Of a DNA stretch of 61,559 nt, positions 28,679 to 37,744 are shown one piece after another. The notes below the pieces were generated by a model. It was not told where the DNA came from. It did no database searches and worked only from the letters and a program-made list of their open reading frames with translations. The stretch comes from JANNVZ01 sp046155615 (GTDB lineage Bacteria; Bacteroidota; Bacteroidia; Flavobacteriales_D; Sanyastnellaceae): contig JBJXFP010000013.1 in assembly GCA_046155615.1 (NCBI GenBank), positions 1-61,559 on the forward strand, given 5' to 3'. Position 1 is the first letter of the stretch. Each line of letters opens with the position of its first letter. The translations under genes and the position numbers were made by a program.

Positions 28679-29165
28679 CGTAGCAACGGCCAATGATAAC
28701 TGCTACCTGCTCCAAATATTTTTTGTCAGTTTGATCGAAATGATTGAGTTGATCACTGTCCACATCCAGCACGCCAAACACGCTGCCATCAGTACGATGC
28801 AGTGGCACTACAACCTCGCTGCGCGATGCTGTGCTGCATGCAATATGGCCGGGAAACTGATCCACATCAGGTACTATGATGGTTTCATTTTTCAGCCAGA
28901 CTGTACCGCAAACACCTTTTCCCTTCCTGATGCGTGTGCAGGCAACAGGCCCTTGAAACGGGCCAAGCACCAACTCTTCATCACCATCAGTAAAGTAGCA
29001 ACCCACCCAGAAAAATTCAAACGACTGCCTGAGTGCCGCCACGATGTTGCTCACATTGGCCGTAAAATTTTTTTCGCCTTGCACCAGTGCCCTTAACTGT
29101 GGCAGCAGCTCTTCGTAGCGCTGCGCCCTAATGGCATGCGTTGATATGTTCAGTTGTTCTGCCAA
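28671..29165 (-). CDS. msrC: Free methionine-(R)-sulfoxide reductase (GAF domain)
   Basis: The product is 164 residues, a single GAF domain. The three conserved cysteines of the fRMsr family are present: one in GPVACTRIRKG, one in GKGVCGTVW and one in FPGHIACSTASRSEVVVPL. The enzyme reduces the R-form of free methionine sulfoxide using thioredoxin. The motif spacing matches the E. coli and yeast enzymes, so the call is firm. It overlaps the downstream lipoprotein gene. Confidence 0.93.
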   Translation of the reverse strand: MAEQLNISTHAIRAQRYEELLPQLRALVQGEKNFTANVSNIVAALRQSFEFFWVGCYFTDGDEELVLGPFQGPVACTRIRKGKGVCGTVWLKNETIIVPDVDQFPGHIACSTASRSEVVVPLHRTDGSVFGVLDVDSDQLNHFDQTDKKYLEQVAVIIGRCYGE

Positions 29166-29241
29166 AAAAATAATTTTTGAATTCTAATTTTTGATTCTGG
29201 AGTTTCCGATCAACCGCGTAGGGGCAAGCAATCACCAATCC

Positions 29242-30336
29242 TCACACCCACTGGTCGCCCAGTTTGTGCTTGATGTCGTTCACGAAATTTTTGATGCGCT
29301 GTTCTTCTTCCTTCTTGCACACCAGCAGAATGTTGCCCGAATCCACTACGATGTATCCATTCAATCCGTGCAACACAGCTAATTTTTCGCTGGGTATGTT
29401 TACCACATTGTCAGCACAGTTGTATAGCATTACATGTTTGCCCACTACTCCATTCTTGTGTGAATCGTGTGAGAGATGCGTGTGCAACGAGCCCCATGTG
29501 CCCAAATCGCTCCAGCCAAAATCGCTCAGTACCACATTCACACTTTTGGCCCTTTCCATGATGCCGTAATCTATTGAGATGTTTTCGCATGCAGGGTAGA
29601 TGCGTTCAATGAATTGTGCTTCGCCTTCGGTGCCATAGAGTCCTATTCCATCTGAAAATGACTTGTACATCTCAGGCAAATAATTTTCGAACGCATTCAT
29701 GATGGCGTGGAGCGACCAGATGAAGATGCCACTGTTCCAATAGAAGTCGCCACTTTCCAGAAAGTCTTTGGCCAGTTCAAGGTCTGGCTTTTCGGTAAAA
29801 GTTTTGACACGTTTTACACTTTCATCTTTTGGTTTTTTCTCATCGGCCCACTGTATGTAGCCATAGCCAGTGTCGGGCCGTGTTGGCTTTATGCCCAGTG
29901 TTACCAGGTTGTTGCTGGTCTCTGCTTGTTCGATGGCAATGTTGATGATGCGTTCAAATTCTTTATCCTTCAGTATGAGGTGGTCGCTTGGGGCAACTAT
30001 GATGTTGGCATCTGTTTCGCGCTCTGCAATCCAGAATGATGAATAGGCCACACACGGTGCCGTGTTGCGCATGAATGGTTCGCATAGCACTTGTTCGGGT
30101 TTCAGTCCGGGCAATTGGGCCAGTACCAAATCCTTGTAACGTTCGTTGGTTACTACCAAAATATTTTCCCTGGGGCAAATGGGCAGGAAACGATCGTAGG
30201 TCATTTGGATAAGCGTGCGGCCTACGCCAAGAATGTCATGAAATTGCTTGGGGAAAGCTGTGCGGCTCATGGGCCAAAAGCGCGAGCCAATGCCACCGGC
30301 CATGATGACACAATAATTCTTTTTGGAAGCCGACAT
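29242..30336 (-). CDS. manC: Mannose-1-phosphate guanylyltransferase
   Basis: The product is 364 residues from ATG 30336; the 42-residue upstream extension lacks family similarity. The nucleotidyltransferase signature AGGIGSRFWPMSRTAFPKQF is at the N-terminus. VAPSDHLI and FTEKPDLE with the WNSGIFIW loop complete the active site. There is no fused mannose-6-phosphate isomerase domain, so this is the short form. It makes GDP-mannose for surface glycans and GDP-fucose. The gene is divergent from the hydrolase at 30498. Confidence 0.94.
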   Translation of the reverse strand: MSASKKNYCVIMAGGIGSRFWPMSRTAFPKQFHDILGVGRTLIQMTYDRFLPICPRENILVVTNERYKDLVLAQLPGLKPEQVLCEPFMRNTAPCVAYSSFWIAERETDANIIVAPSDHLILKDKEFERIINIAIEQAETSNNLVTLGIKPTRPDTGYGYIQWADEKKPKDESVKRVKTFTEKPDLELAKDFLESGDFYWNSGIFIWSLHAIMNAFENYLPEMYKSFSDGIGLYGTEGEAQFIERIYPACENISIDYGIMERAKSVNVVLSDFGWSDLGTWGSLHTHLSHDSHKNGVVGKHVMLYNCADNVVNIPSEKLAVLHGLNGYIVVDSGNILLVCKKEEEQRIKNFVNDIKHKLGDQWV

Positions 30337-30464
30337 TAATCCTTGTGGTTTTTTTACTCTTGAGGCGCGCGAATGTATGGTTGGGAGCCTGAGAACAATT
30401 GTTCTGCCTTGCGCGAAAAGAGTTGTCAATGGCATTTCATGGATGATCTGAAATTGCTCCACGC

Positions 30465-30472
30465 TATCTTTC
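30465..30472 (+). promoter_or_regulatory. Candidate -7 promoter box for the hydrolase gene
   Basis: TATCTTTC followed by GC matches seven of eight positions of TAnnTTTG and lies 25 bases before the ATG at 30498. No -33 TTTG box is evident. Confidence 0.3.
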
Positions 30473-30497
30473 GCTGCTGCACCCCTTATCTAACCAA

Positions 30498-31319
30498 ATG
30501 CCTCACTTTGCTCACCGCACATTCAGCCTGCACTATGAAAAATACGGTGCGGGTGAGCAGGCCATTTTGTGTTTTCACGGTTTCGGACGCACAGTGAGCG
30601 ACTTTCAGGTATTTGAACCTTTGCTTGGCAAGCACCAGCATATCATCTCCATTCATCTTTTTGCTCATGGCGAAAGCATTTTTCCTGATGAGAGAATAGA
30701 TAACCAGCCGCTGCTGCCTGAAGAATGGTGCGAGCTGATGGAGGCTTTTTGTGAAGCACAAAACATTGCACAATTTCATCTGATAGGATACAGCATGGGT
30801 GGGCGTGTGGCCATGAAAACCCTTGAGCTGATGCCACATCGTGTGCAATCACTTCTACTTATAGCACCCGATGGGTTTAAAATAAATGTGTTGTATCGCT
30901 TTGCAAGCAGCACCCGCATAGGCAAGCGGATGTACAGGGCACTGATAGAAAACCCGAAGCCGCTGTTCGTTGTTGCAAAATGGCTGAATCGGTTGCGCCT
31001 TTTGTCCGACAAACTGCATCGCTTTGTGCATGTGCACTTAGATACGCGTGCGAAGCGGCAACAAGTGCATGATGCATGGCTTATCTACAAACTAACATTT
31101 CCGCATTTGCCACAATTGGCCGAAACCATCAATGAAAGGCAGTTGCCATTCAATATGCTGTTTGGACAATTTGATTCTGTGATAACTCCGGCACTTGGCT
31201 ACAAGTTTTGCGGCATACTGGGTCGCAATGATGTGCTGCACCTTTTGCCTGCGGGGCATAGGTTGCTCACACCAGAAACGGTAGATTACATCAAACTCAA
31301 CGGACTGTGGCCAGACTAA
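30498..31319 (+). CDS. Alpha/beta hydrolase
   Basis: The 273-residue protein has the alpha/beta-hydrolase order: the oxyanion-loop LCFHGFGRT, the nucleophile elbow GYSMGG, an acidic residue in MLFGQFDSVITP and the final His in LPAGHRLLTPE. The fold is certain; the substrate (ester, lactone or thioester) is not. It has no signal peptide. Its TAA stop overlaps the TAG stop of the convergent rluD gene by three bases. Confidence 0.88.
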   Translation: MPHFAHRTFSLHYEKYGAGEQAILCFHGFGRTVSDFQVFEPLLGKHQHIISIHLFAHGESIFPDERIDNQPLLPEEWCELMEAFCEAQNIAQFHLIGYSMGGRVAMKTLELMPHRVQSLLLIAPDGFKINVLYRFASSTRIGKRMYRALIENPKPLFVVAKWLNRLRLLSDKLHRFVHVHLDTRAKRQQVHDAWLIYKLTFPHLPQLAETINERQLPFNMLFGQFDSVITPALGYKFCGILGRNDVLHLLPAGHRLLTPETVDYIKLNGLWPD

Positions 31320-32365
31320 CCCTGGTTGGTTTGGCTATAGCTGCGCCATCGCTCGAGCACCGCGCTCATATCATCAGGCAGGGCATTTTCGAATTGCATC
31401 CACTGGCCAGTGGCGGGGTGGTGAAAACCGAGCGACCTGGCGTGCAATGCCTGCCGCGGCAACAGCGCAAGGCAATTCTGCACAAACTGTCTGTACTTAG
31501 CGAAGGTGGTTCCCTTCAATATCTGATCGCCACCGTATTCGAAATCGCCAAAGAGGGTGTGGCCGATGTGCTTCATATGTACACGTATCTGGTGTGTTCT
31601 GCCTGTTTCTAATTTGCACTCTACCAATGTTACATAACCAAGCCGTTCCAACACTTTATAGTGTGTCACTGCATGTTTGCCATGCTCGCCACCGGGGTAG
31701 GCCATAAATATTTTGCGGTCGCGAAGGCTGCGTCCGGTATTGGCTTCCACGGTGCCGTCTTCGGCCATATCGCCCCACACCAAGGCTACATATCTGCGCT
31801 CTATGGTGCGGTCGAAAAATTGTTTGGACAGATGGGCCAACGCCTTTTCTGTTTTCGCTATTACCATGACACCTGTTGTGTTTTTGTCTAAGCGGTGTAC
31901 CAGGCCGGGGTGTGTATCGGAGCGCACAGGCAGGTGCTGAAAGTGATAGATGAGTGCATTGACTAAGGTGCCGGTGTAGTTGCCGTGGCCGGGGTGTACT
32001 ACCATGTTGGCAGCTTTGTTCAGTATGATTAGTTCATCATCTTCATAGAGTATTTCGATGGGAATGTTTTCCGGAATCAGTTCCAGTTCGCGCACCGGAT
32101 ATGGCAGCTCAATGGTGACCACATCCAATGGCTTTATCTTGTAGCTGCTTTTGGCCACGTTGCCATTTACCCGCACAAATTCATTGTTGCAGGCATCTTG
32201 TATGCGGGTACGCGAAGTTTTTTCCAGTCTGTCGCACAGGAATTTGTCAATGCGCATGAGACCCTGCCCTTTGTCTGCCACCACGCGGTGGTGTTCAAAG
32301 AGGTCGTCATCGTTGTCCATGCCCTGTTCTTCCACATCTTCTTTCATTTTGCAAGTATGTTGCAT
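31316..32365 (-). CDS. rluD: RluD-type 23S rRNA pseudouridine synthase
   Basis: The product is 349 residues. An N-terminal S4 RNA-binding domain (MRIDKFLCDRLEKTSRTRIQDA) is followed by the pseudouridine synthase core, with the catalytic Asp in LVHRLDKNTTGVMVIAKT, then YVALVWG and GRTHQIRVHMKHIGHT. RluD-family enzymes modify helix 69 of 23S rRNA; RluA/RluC-like specificity cannot be ruled out. Alternative ATG starts six and fifteen codons in are possible because the first 20 residues are acidic and not conserved. Confidence 0.93.
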   Translation of the reverse strand: MQHTCKMKEDVEEQGMDNDDDLFEHHRVVADKGQGLMRIDKFLCDRLEKTSRTRIQDACNNEFVRVNGNVAKSSYKIKPLDVVTIELPYPVRELELIPENIPIEILYEDDELIILNKAANMVVHPGHGNYTGTLVNALIYHFQHLPVRSDTHPGLVHRLDKNTTGVMVIAKTEKALAHLSKQFFDRTIERRYVALVWGDMAEDGTVEANTGRSLRDRKIFMAYPGGEHGKHAVTHYKVLERLGYVTLVECKLETGRTHQIRVHMKHIGHTLFGDFEYGGDQILKGTTFAKYRQFVQNCLALLPRQALHARSLGFHHPATGQWMQFENALPDDMSAVLERWRSYSQTNQG

Positions 32366-32421
32366 GTTGGGGCTTGTGTTGTGGGTTTTTTAATTACTAA
32401 TAAAAATCAGCAGCCCAATTG

Positions 32422-33084
32422 ATGAAAAGACCACTACATATTTTCGCTGGCATGGTGCGCAGCATGCTTTTCATATTCGTCATAAGTCTGGTTGTACCAT
32501 TTGGGTTGCGGTCGCAAACCATCAACTTGTCCGATTCGTTGTCGCAAATACTGAGGCACAAACCGTCTCCCACTGTTCGGTTTGATACACGCAACTCGTT
32601 CATTACCGGCAACAGTGTGCGGGTGTATGGCATCAAAGCGGGACTTAGTTTCAGACAATCGCTTGCTTTCGGATTTGGCTATAACTGGATTTCGAAAGGA
32701 GTGAGAGCTAAGCCGACCAACGACCAAATGCTGCATGACGCAGAACTGCGCATGAGGTATGTTTCGCTTTTTGCAGATTATATATTTTACAAAAAAGGCT
32801 CATGGGAAGCTACTGTGCCGGTGCAGGTGGGCTATGGTATCAGCTACTGGAAAAAGCCTGATGGTCAAAAATTAAACAGCGGTGGGATAGCGCTGTATGA
32901 ACCAATGATGACGGTGGAATACAAAGTGCTGCATGTGCTGGCAGTAGGTGGTGGTTTGGGATATCGCATCATGCTGCATAACAACAGGGAGATAGATCAG
33001 CAGTTTACTTCGCCCGTGTATGTGCTGCGGGTGCGCATACTTTTCGAAGAATTGTGGAGGCGCGTGCAGCCTGAGGTGGAATGA
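32422..33084 (+). CDS. Probable outer-membrane beta-barrel-like protein
   Basis: The product is about 220 residues with a signal peptide (hydrophobic run to about residue 30, cleavage near LRSQ). The mature part alternates polar and hydrophobic residues in several strands with Gly/Tyr/Trp turns (AGLSFRQSLAFGFGYNW, AELRMRYVSLFADYIFY, VPVQVGYGISYW, VLAVGGGLGYRIML), as in small porin-like barrels. The ATG at 32422 directly follows a TTG. No family name can be given. Confidence 0.7.
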   Translation: MKRPLHIFAGMVRSMLFIFVISLVVPFGLRSQTINLSDSLSQILRHKPSPTVRFDTRNSFITGNSVRVYGIKAGLSFRQSLAFGFGYNWISKGVRAKPTNDQMLHDAELRMRYVSLFADYIFYKKGSWEATVPVQVGYGISYWKKPDGQKLNSGGIALYEPMMTVEYKVLHVLAVGGGLGYRIMLHNNREIDQQFTSPVYVLRVRILFEELWRRVQPEVE

Positions 33085-33195
33085 CACAGTTTGAATTGAC
33101 TTCGCAATTTTCAGACAGACACACCTGTGGTTTGATGTACCTATGCAAGCATTATGGAATCTTACTTTAGCCCAATCAACGAGTAAATAAGCGCA

Positions 33196-34908
33196 ATGAA
33201 AAGAATCTTTATCCTAATGGTGGCTATGGTCTGTAGTGCAGCCGCAGCCGCACAATGCCCCCTGTGTACACCTGACTTCCAGTGCATCAGTGTGGATGGC
33301 TATCCCACCATTTGCCCGCTGGTAGCGCCCAATGCTACGGTGGGTGAGTACTACGAACACGTACTTACATTCTACATACCTACAGAGGTGGAGGATCCGG
33401 GCAGTGGAGTGCTGGCCACCTTGCTGGAAGTGAAAGTGACGAATGTTGCAGGCATGCCATACGGACTTGAGTTTACCATCAATGATGCTGACAGCACCTA
33501 TCATCCGGTGGATGGAGAAAACCATGGTTGTGCCACGGTGTGCGGTGTGCCCGTGCTTCCGGGTATTTACACGATAAATATCACGGTCAACATTTTAGCA
33601 ACAGCCTTTGGTTTTGAAGTGACGCAGGTTCAAAGTTTTCCCTACACATTGGTGGTGGATCCGGGCGAGGGTGGCACCAATTCTTTCAGCTTTGACAATC
33701 CGGCTGCGTGCGGAAACCTCACCACTACATTCGAGGCTACCATAGTGGCGCCTTCACCTTCTGTCACAACTTACGATTGGGATTTTGGCAATGGCAGCAC
33801 CGGTACTGATGCCATTGAAACCATTACTTACGATGAAGTGGGTGAGTACGAAGTGGTGCTTGAAACGACAGTGGCAAACTATGGACTGGCTGAGGTAACG
33901 GTGAGCAACCTGAGTACTGCGGGCAATGGCGATGTGGATGATTTTTTTTCGCCCCCAGCGGATCCATACTTCATGATAACTGATGGCAGCAACAACACGG
34001 TATATACCAGTGCAAGTGTGAGCAACACCACCTCTACCAGTTGGGCGCTTGCCAATTTTCTGCTTTCTAATCCACCATACAGCATACAATTTTTTGATGA
34101 TGATGATGTGAGCGCTGACGATAATCTGGGTACAACCGATGTGCTGATAAATGCCGGTGCGAACTACTTCGATATTGGGAATGGTACAGTAGGTACTTAC
34201 ACTATCTCACTTATACCTGCTACTGTTATTTATGACACCGCCACTGTTGTGGTATTTGGTCTGCCGGATGCGACTTTCGTGGTTGGCGGCAGCAACCTTT
34301 ACTACGATAATCCGGAACTTACCGGCTTTGTATGGCACATCAACGATATTCCTACAAGCAACTTTAGTTCGAGTATTGACCTGGAGGCCGGTGGAGAATA
34401 TTACTGTGTGGTTACCAATGCCTATGGCTGCACGGCTACCAGCCAGACTTATCTGCATTGCCCTGACATAGAAGTACAGTTCGATGCACCATCATCGGAG
34501 GTGTATGTGGATGATATATACGCTACATACCAGTGGTACTTCAATGGAGCTGAGATGCCCGGTGCCACGGATTACTATGTGTATGCAGACCAAGATGGCA
34601 ATTATTCGGTGCAGATAACTACGAGCTATGGCTGCAACACATTGAGCAATGTGTACACGTTGGTTTCTGTAACAGAACAAAGTAGTAAGCTATCAGAATT
34701 GTGGCCTGTGCCCGCATCGGATTTACTCTACATAAGCTGTGCAACATGGACCGGTGCAACGCCAGTGGAAGTGTATGATATGAGGGGTCAACTGGTGCTG
34801 AGTGCAACACTGAGGCTGCCTGTTGATGCAGTGGATATAAAATCATTGGCCAGCGGCTGCTACATTGTGCAGATGAATAACGAATACCTGAGATTGATAA
34901 AGCAGTGA
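33196..34908 (+). CDS. T9SS-secreted protein with PKD-like domain
   Basis: The product is 570 residues. A signal peptide (to AAAAAQ) is followed by a Cys-rich N-terminus (CPLCTPDFQCIS) and a beta domain that ends in a lipid/ligand-like HPVDGENHGCATVCG segment. A PKD-like domain contains TYDWDFGNGSTGTDAIE. A C2-like region has ADPYFMITDGSNN and a run of Asp residues (FFDDDDVSADDN) that may bind calcium. Two further PKD/Ig-like repeats contain FVWHIND and YQWYFNG, and the protein ends in a type-A T9SS signal (LWPVPASDLLYIS to IKQ). It is probably an extracellular structural or adhesive protein. Confidence 0.82.
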   Translation: MKRIFILMVAMVCSAAAAAQCPLCTPDFQCISVDGYPTICPLVAPNATVGEYYEHVLTFYIPTEVEDPGSGVLATLLEVKVTNVAGMPYGLEFTINDADSTYHPVDGENHGCATVCGVPVLPGIYTINITVNILATAFGFEVTQVQSFPYTLVVDPGEGGTNSFSFDNPAACGNLTTTFEATIVAPSPSVTTYDWDFGNGSTGTDAIETITYDEVGEYEVVLETTVANYGLAEVTVSNLSTAGNGDVDDFFSPPADPYFMITDGSNNTVYTSASVSNTTSTSWALANFLLSNPPYSIQFFDDDDVSADDNLGTTDVLINAGANYFDIGNGTVGTYTISLIPATVIYDTATVVVFGLPDATFVVGGSNLYYDNPELTGFVWHINDIPTSNFSSSIDLEAGGEYYCVVTNAYGCTATSQTYLHCPDIEVQFDAPSSEVYVDDIYATYQWYFNGAEMPGATDYYVYADQDGNYSVQITTSYGCNTLSNVYTLVSVTEQSSKLSELWPVPASDLLYISCATWTGATPVEVYDMRGQLVLSATLRLPVDAVDIKSLASGCYIVQMNNEYLRLIKQ

Positions 34909-35168
34909 GGAACAGAAAAGCAACGGTGGAGCGGAATGGCTCTAAGTACCGCGACAAGCAGGAGTGTTTGGATTATCTGGAGCATTTGCGCAAACACAAA
35001 ATGCCATTGCATGGCATAGAGATAGTACACCTGATGCGCGATTCTGCTGATTCTAATTTGTATAAAACTGTGTGGTATGCCACGCAGGATGGTGTGTATG
35101 ATTTGGCCTCAGCATTTATAAAGGAACAGATGGTGGGAGTATGGAACTATGCGGAGCTGAAGCTATGA
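34905..35168 (+). CDS. Small unknown protein, GTG start, wedged between neighbours
   Basis: The 87-residue product starts at GTG 34905, sharing GTGA with the stop of the T9SS gene, and ends six bases inside the convergent fabH gene. It is basic at the N-terminus and mixed alpha/beta (YLEHLRKHKMPLHGIEIVHLMRD, LYKTVWYATQDGVYDL). There is no signal peptide or recognised motif. The frame is open over its full length and its codon pattern resembles its neighbours, but the overlaps on both sides leave some doubt that it is expressed. Confidence 0.5.
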   Translation: MRNRKATVERNGSKYRDKQECLDYLEHLRKHKMPLHGIEIVHLMRDSADSNLYKTVWYATQDGVYDLASAFIKEQMVGVWNYAELKL

Positions 35169-36158
35169 GTTGTAGGCCCACTTAAGCCAAATGGCTCCCC
35201 AGGTGAATCCTCCGCCAAAAGCCGCGAGTATCAAATTGTCTCCCTGTTTGAGCTGCTTCTCCCAGTCCCAAAGGCACAGTGGAATGGTGCCTGAGGTGGT
35301 GTTTCCATAGCGCTGTATGTTGACCATCACCTTCTCCTTGCCCACGCCCATGCGCTTGGCAGTGGCATCAATGATGCGCAGATTGGCCTGGTGTGGTACG
35401 AGGTAGGCAACATCCTCAGCTTTCAGGTTGTTTTTTTCCATTATTTCGGCACTCACATCGGCCATGCCTTTTACAGCGGCTTTGAATACAGGCTGGCCAT
35501 CCTGAAATATGTAGTGTTCGCGTGCATCGATGGTGGCATGTGATGGTGGCTTAACGGAGCCTCCAGCCTTCTGGTGCAGGTATTGGCGGCCAGCGCCATC
35601 GCTGCGCAGTATGCTATCCATGATGCCTAAACCATTGGTATCCGGCTCCAGCAAAACCGCACCTGCTCCGTCACCAAAAAGTACACAGGTAGTGCGGTCG
35701 GTGTAGTCAACAATGGCAGACATCTTATCGGCTCCGACAACAATTACCTTTTTGTATTTGCCCGTTTCTACGAATTGTGCCCCTGTGGCCAATCCATACA
35801 GAAAGCCCGAACAGGCAGCGTTGATGTCGAAGCTCCACGCATTCTTAATACCTGCCTTGTCACTGATGATGTTGGCCGTGGCCGGAAAGATGAAGTCGCC
35901 CGTTACCGTGCAGCAGATGAGTAAGTCAATTTCATCAGCAGAAATGCCGCGCTTAACCAATAGTCCCTTTACTGCTTCGGCACCCATGTCGCTGGTACCG
36001 AGGCCTTCCCCTTTCAGTATGTGTCGGGTTTCAATGCCGGTGCGCGTGCGAATCCACTCGTCATTGGTATCCACTATTTTTTCCAGGTCTGCATTGGTCA
36101 GCAAATCAGGAGGCAGGTAGCCCTGCACAGCAGTTATCTTGGCAGTAGGAGCTGGCAT
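35163..36158 (-). CDS. fabH: 3-oxoacyl-ACP synthase III
   Basis: The product is 331 residues from ATG 36158. The KAS III triad is visible: Cys in DINAACSGFLYG, His in LVPHQANLRI and Asn in YGNTTSGT. It joins acetyl-CoA to malonyl-ACP to start fatty acid synthesis. It lies downstream of yceD and rpmF on the same strand, the conserved bacterial yceD-rpmF-(plsX)-fabH order, here without plsX. A hairpin lies in the 155-base gap before it. Confidence 0.95.
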   Translation of the reverse strand: MPAPTAKITAVQGYLPPDLLTNADLEKIVDTNDEWIRTRTGIETRHILKGEGLGTSDMGAEAVKGLLVKRGISADEIDLLICCTVTGDFIFPATANIISDKAGIKNAWSFDINAACSGFLYGLATGAQFVETGKYKKVIVVGADKMSAIVDYTDRTTCVLFGDGAGAVLLEPDTNGLGIMDSILRSDGAGRQYLHQKAGGSVKPPSHATIDAREHYIFQDGQPVFKAAVKGMADVSAEIMEKNNLKAEDVAYLVPHQANLRIIDATAKRMGVGKEKVMVNIQRYGNTTSGTIPLCLWDWEKQLKQGDNLILAAFGGGFTWGAIWLKWAYNS

Positions 36159-36262
36159 TGTATAGGATTGAAAAAAAGAATTGACTGTGAGAACATGCGG
36201 TTGCTTTTGCTTAAAGCGGGGCGAATGTAACCGACTGACATTGCGGTTTGCTACAAACAGCA

Positions 36263-36290
36263 AAGCCAGCCTGATTGGGCAAGCTGGCTT
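36263..36290 (-). promoter_or_regulatory. Hairpin between rpmF and fabH
   Basis: An 8-bp stem (AAGCCAGC with GCTGGCTT) encloses 12 bases. On the coding (minus) strand only a weak T-rich stretch follows, so it may be an attenuator or RNA-processing site rather than a full terminator. Confidence 0.45.
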
Positions 36291-36313
36291 AGATATATCT
36301 GTTCAAGGTTTGT

Positions 36314-36508
36314 TTAGGCTTCTGCTGTTTCCTTTTCCATCACCACTTTACCCTTGTAGTAAAGCTTGCCTTCGAACCAATGCGCATGATGCATGAGGTG
36401 AGGCTGGCCGGTGGTGGGGCAGGTGGCCACGTTGGGCGCTTCTATTTTGTAGTGTGTTCTGCGCTTGGCTTGGCGTGTCTGCGAAATTCGGTGTTTGGGA
36501 TGTGCCAT
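36314..36508 (-). CDS. rpmF: Large ribosomal subunit protein bL32
   Basis: The 64-residue basic protein starts MAHPKHRISQTRQAKRRTH, the signature of bL32. A single Cys remains (VATCPTTGQPHLMHH), and the usual zinc ribbon is incomplete. It is 21 bases downstream of yceD, as in many bacteria, and is part of the 50S subunit near the peptidyl-transferase region. Confidence 0.95.
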   Translation of the reverse strand: MAHPKHRISQTRQAKRRTHYKIEAPNVATCPTTGQPHLMHHAHWFEGKLYYKGKVVMEKETAEA

Positions 36509-36529
36509 GTTGTTGGTATTTAAAATCGT

Positions 36530-37075
36530 TTATTCTTCTTCTTGGTCAAAGTCAGGGTTGTCTTCAGGATCTTCATAATTCAGGTTTTTGAGTTCGGCCC
36601 ATTGCGTGCTGGCGGTGGTGTCCACTTTGTATCTGTTAAGCGCCTGTACAGCCTGCTGGTTGCATTGGCTGTCGCTTGGGTGTACATGCCTTGCCGGCAT
36701 GGCCAAGTGGGCATATTCATATAAAAAATGACTTATGTCCAGCTCATACTCCTGCGGGCCAAGTATCAGCACCTCATCATCCGGCTCGCTGGTGGATTCG
36801 CCAAATTTGATGAGCAAGCTGTGCGTTGCCTTCAGTGGTTGCTGAAACTCATCGCCACAATGGTCGCAGGCCACTTGCACCGTGCCTTTCAGTTGAAAGT
36901 GCGCTACCATCATATTCTGCTGCTTTTCCAATTGCAGACTTACGTTGATGTCAGCTATTTCAATTTCCGAATACTCAAAAACTTCAAAGAACTTTTGTGT
37001 GAGATGAAACTCATACTCGTGCTTTCCGAGCTTGAGGCCCAGGAAAGGAATGCGATATTCTTTCAGGGGTTTCAT
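36530..37075 (-). CDS. YceD/DUF177 protein
   Basis: The 181-residue protein has the DUF177 core: an internal VACDHCGDEFQQPL zinc-knuckle-like motif and an acidic central region, followed by HVHPSDSQCNQQAV. DUF177 proteins always neighbour rpmF and have been tied to 23S rRNA processing or accumulation. The C-terminus is acidic (ends DFDQEEE). It is the first gene of the yceD-rpmF-fabH group. Confidence 0.88.
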   Translation of the reverse strand: MKPLKEYRIPFLGLKLGKHEYEFHLTQKFFEVFEYSEIEIADINVSLQLEKQQNMMVAHFQLKGTVQVACDHCGDEFQQPLKATHSLLIKFGESTSEPDDEVLILGPQEYELDISHFLYEYAHLAMPARHVHPSDSQCNQQAVQALNRYKVDTTASTQWAELKNLNYEDPEDNPDFDQEEE

Positions 37076-37299
37076 CTAACAGTTTTTCCAAAAAACGGGC
37101 GGCAAATGTAAAAGGTTTTGAACAATGGCCAACAGGTATTTATATACCTATCAGATAAAAATCCGTAAGGGGACCTCATACCAGCTTTGTTCAACTGTCG
37201 TTCTTTTGTGGCTTGATGATTGGGAATGCCGGCCCCGGAAATATTTCTGCCACCCAACCCCGCGGATTTTACTTTTCCTAATTCAAAAAAAACAGAAAC

Positions 37300-37695
37300 A
37301 TGAAACAAATGAAACAACTGCTGCTGAGCCTGCTCATCGCCACCAGCAGTGCATCCATGATGGCCCAGACCGATATAACTCCCAAAGTAACCGAGGCTAT
37401 AAAAAAGGGCGATGCCGCAGCACTTGCCGCCTACTTCATGGATCAGATTGAATTGACACTGCCTGCCAACGATGGCACATTCAACAAAGCCGAAGCTCAG
37501 AAACTGATTGCGAAATTCTTTGCTGATTACGGAGTTACCAGCTTTGTGATAAAACACCAGGGCACCAGCAAGCTGGATGACCAATACCGCATAGGCGATC
37601 TGGTGACGAACAAGGGCACATTCAGAGTGACCTTTTTTATGCGTAAGTCAGGCGCGAGTTTGCTGATAAAGCAACTCAAGATTGAGGAAGAGTAA
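37300..37695 (+). CDS. DUF4783 exported protein
   Basis: The 131-residue protein has a signal peptide (cleavage near SMMAQ). The remainder is a single SnoaL/NTF2-like alpha+beta unit with VTEAIKKGDAAALAAYFMDQIELTLP, AEAQKLIAKFF and LVTNKGTFRVTFFM, matching the Bacteroidota DUF4783 family. The function is unknown; it is a small periplasmic protein. It is divergent from yceD and followed by a terminator. Confidence 0.85.
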   Translation: MKQMKQLLLSLLIATSSASMMAQTDITPKVTEAIKKGDAAALAAYFMDQIELTLPANDGTFNKAEAQKLIAKFFADYGVTSFVIKHQGTSKLDDQYRIGDLVTNKGTFRVTFFMRKSGASLLIKQLKIEEE

Positions 37696-37721
37696 AACGA
37701 AATAAGTACATCAAAATGTGG

Positions 37722-37744
37722 AGGCTACAAAGAGTCGCCTTTTT
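37722..37744 (+). terminator. Rho-independent terminator after the DUF4783 gene
   Basis: A 7-bp stem (AGGCTAC with GTCGCCT, one mismatch) with a five-base loop is followed by TTTT. It ends at the stop codon of the convergent subtilisin-like gene. Confidence 0.6.
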
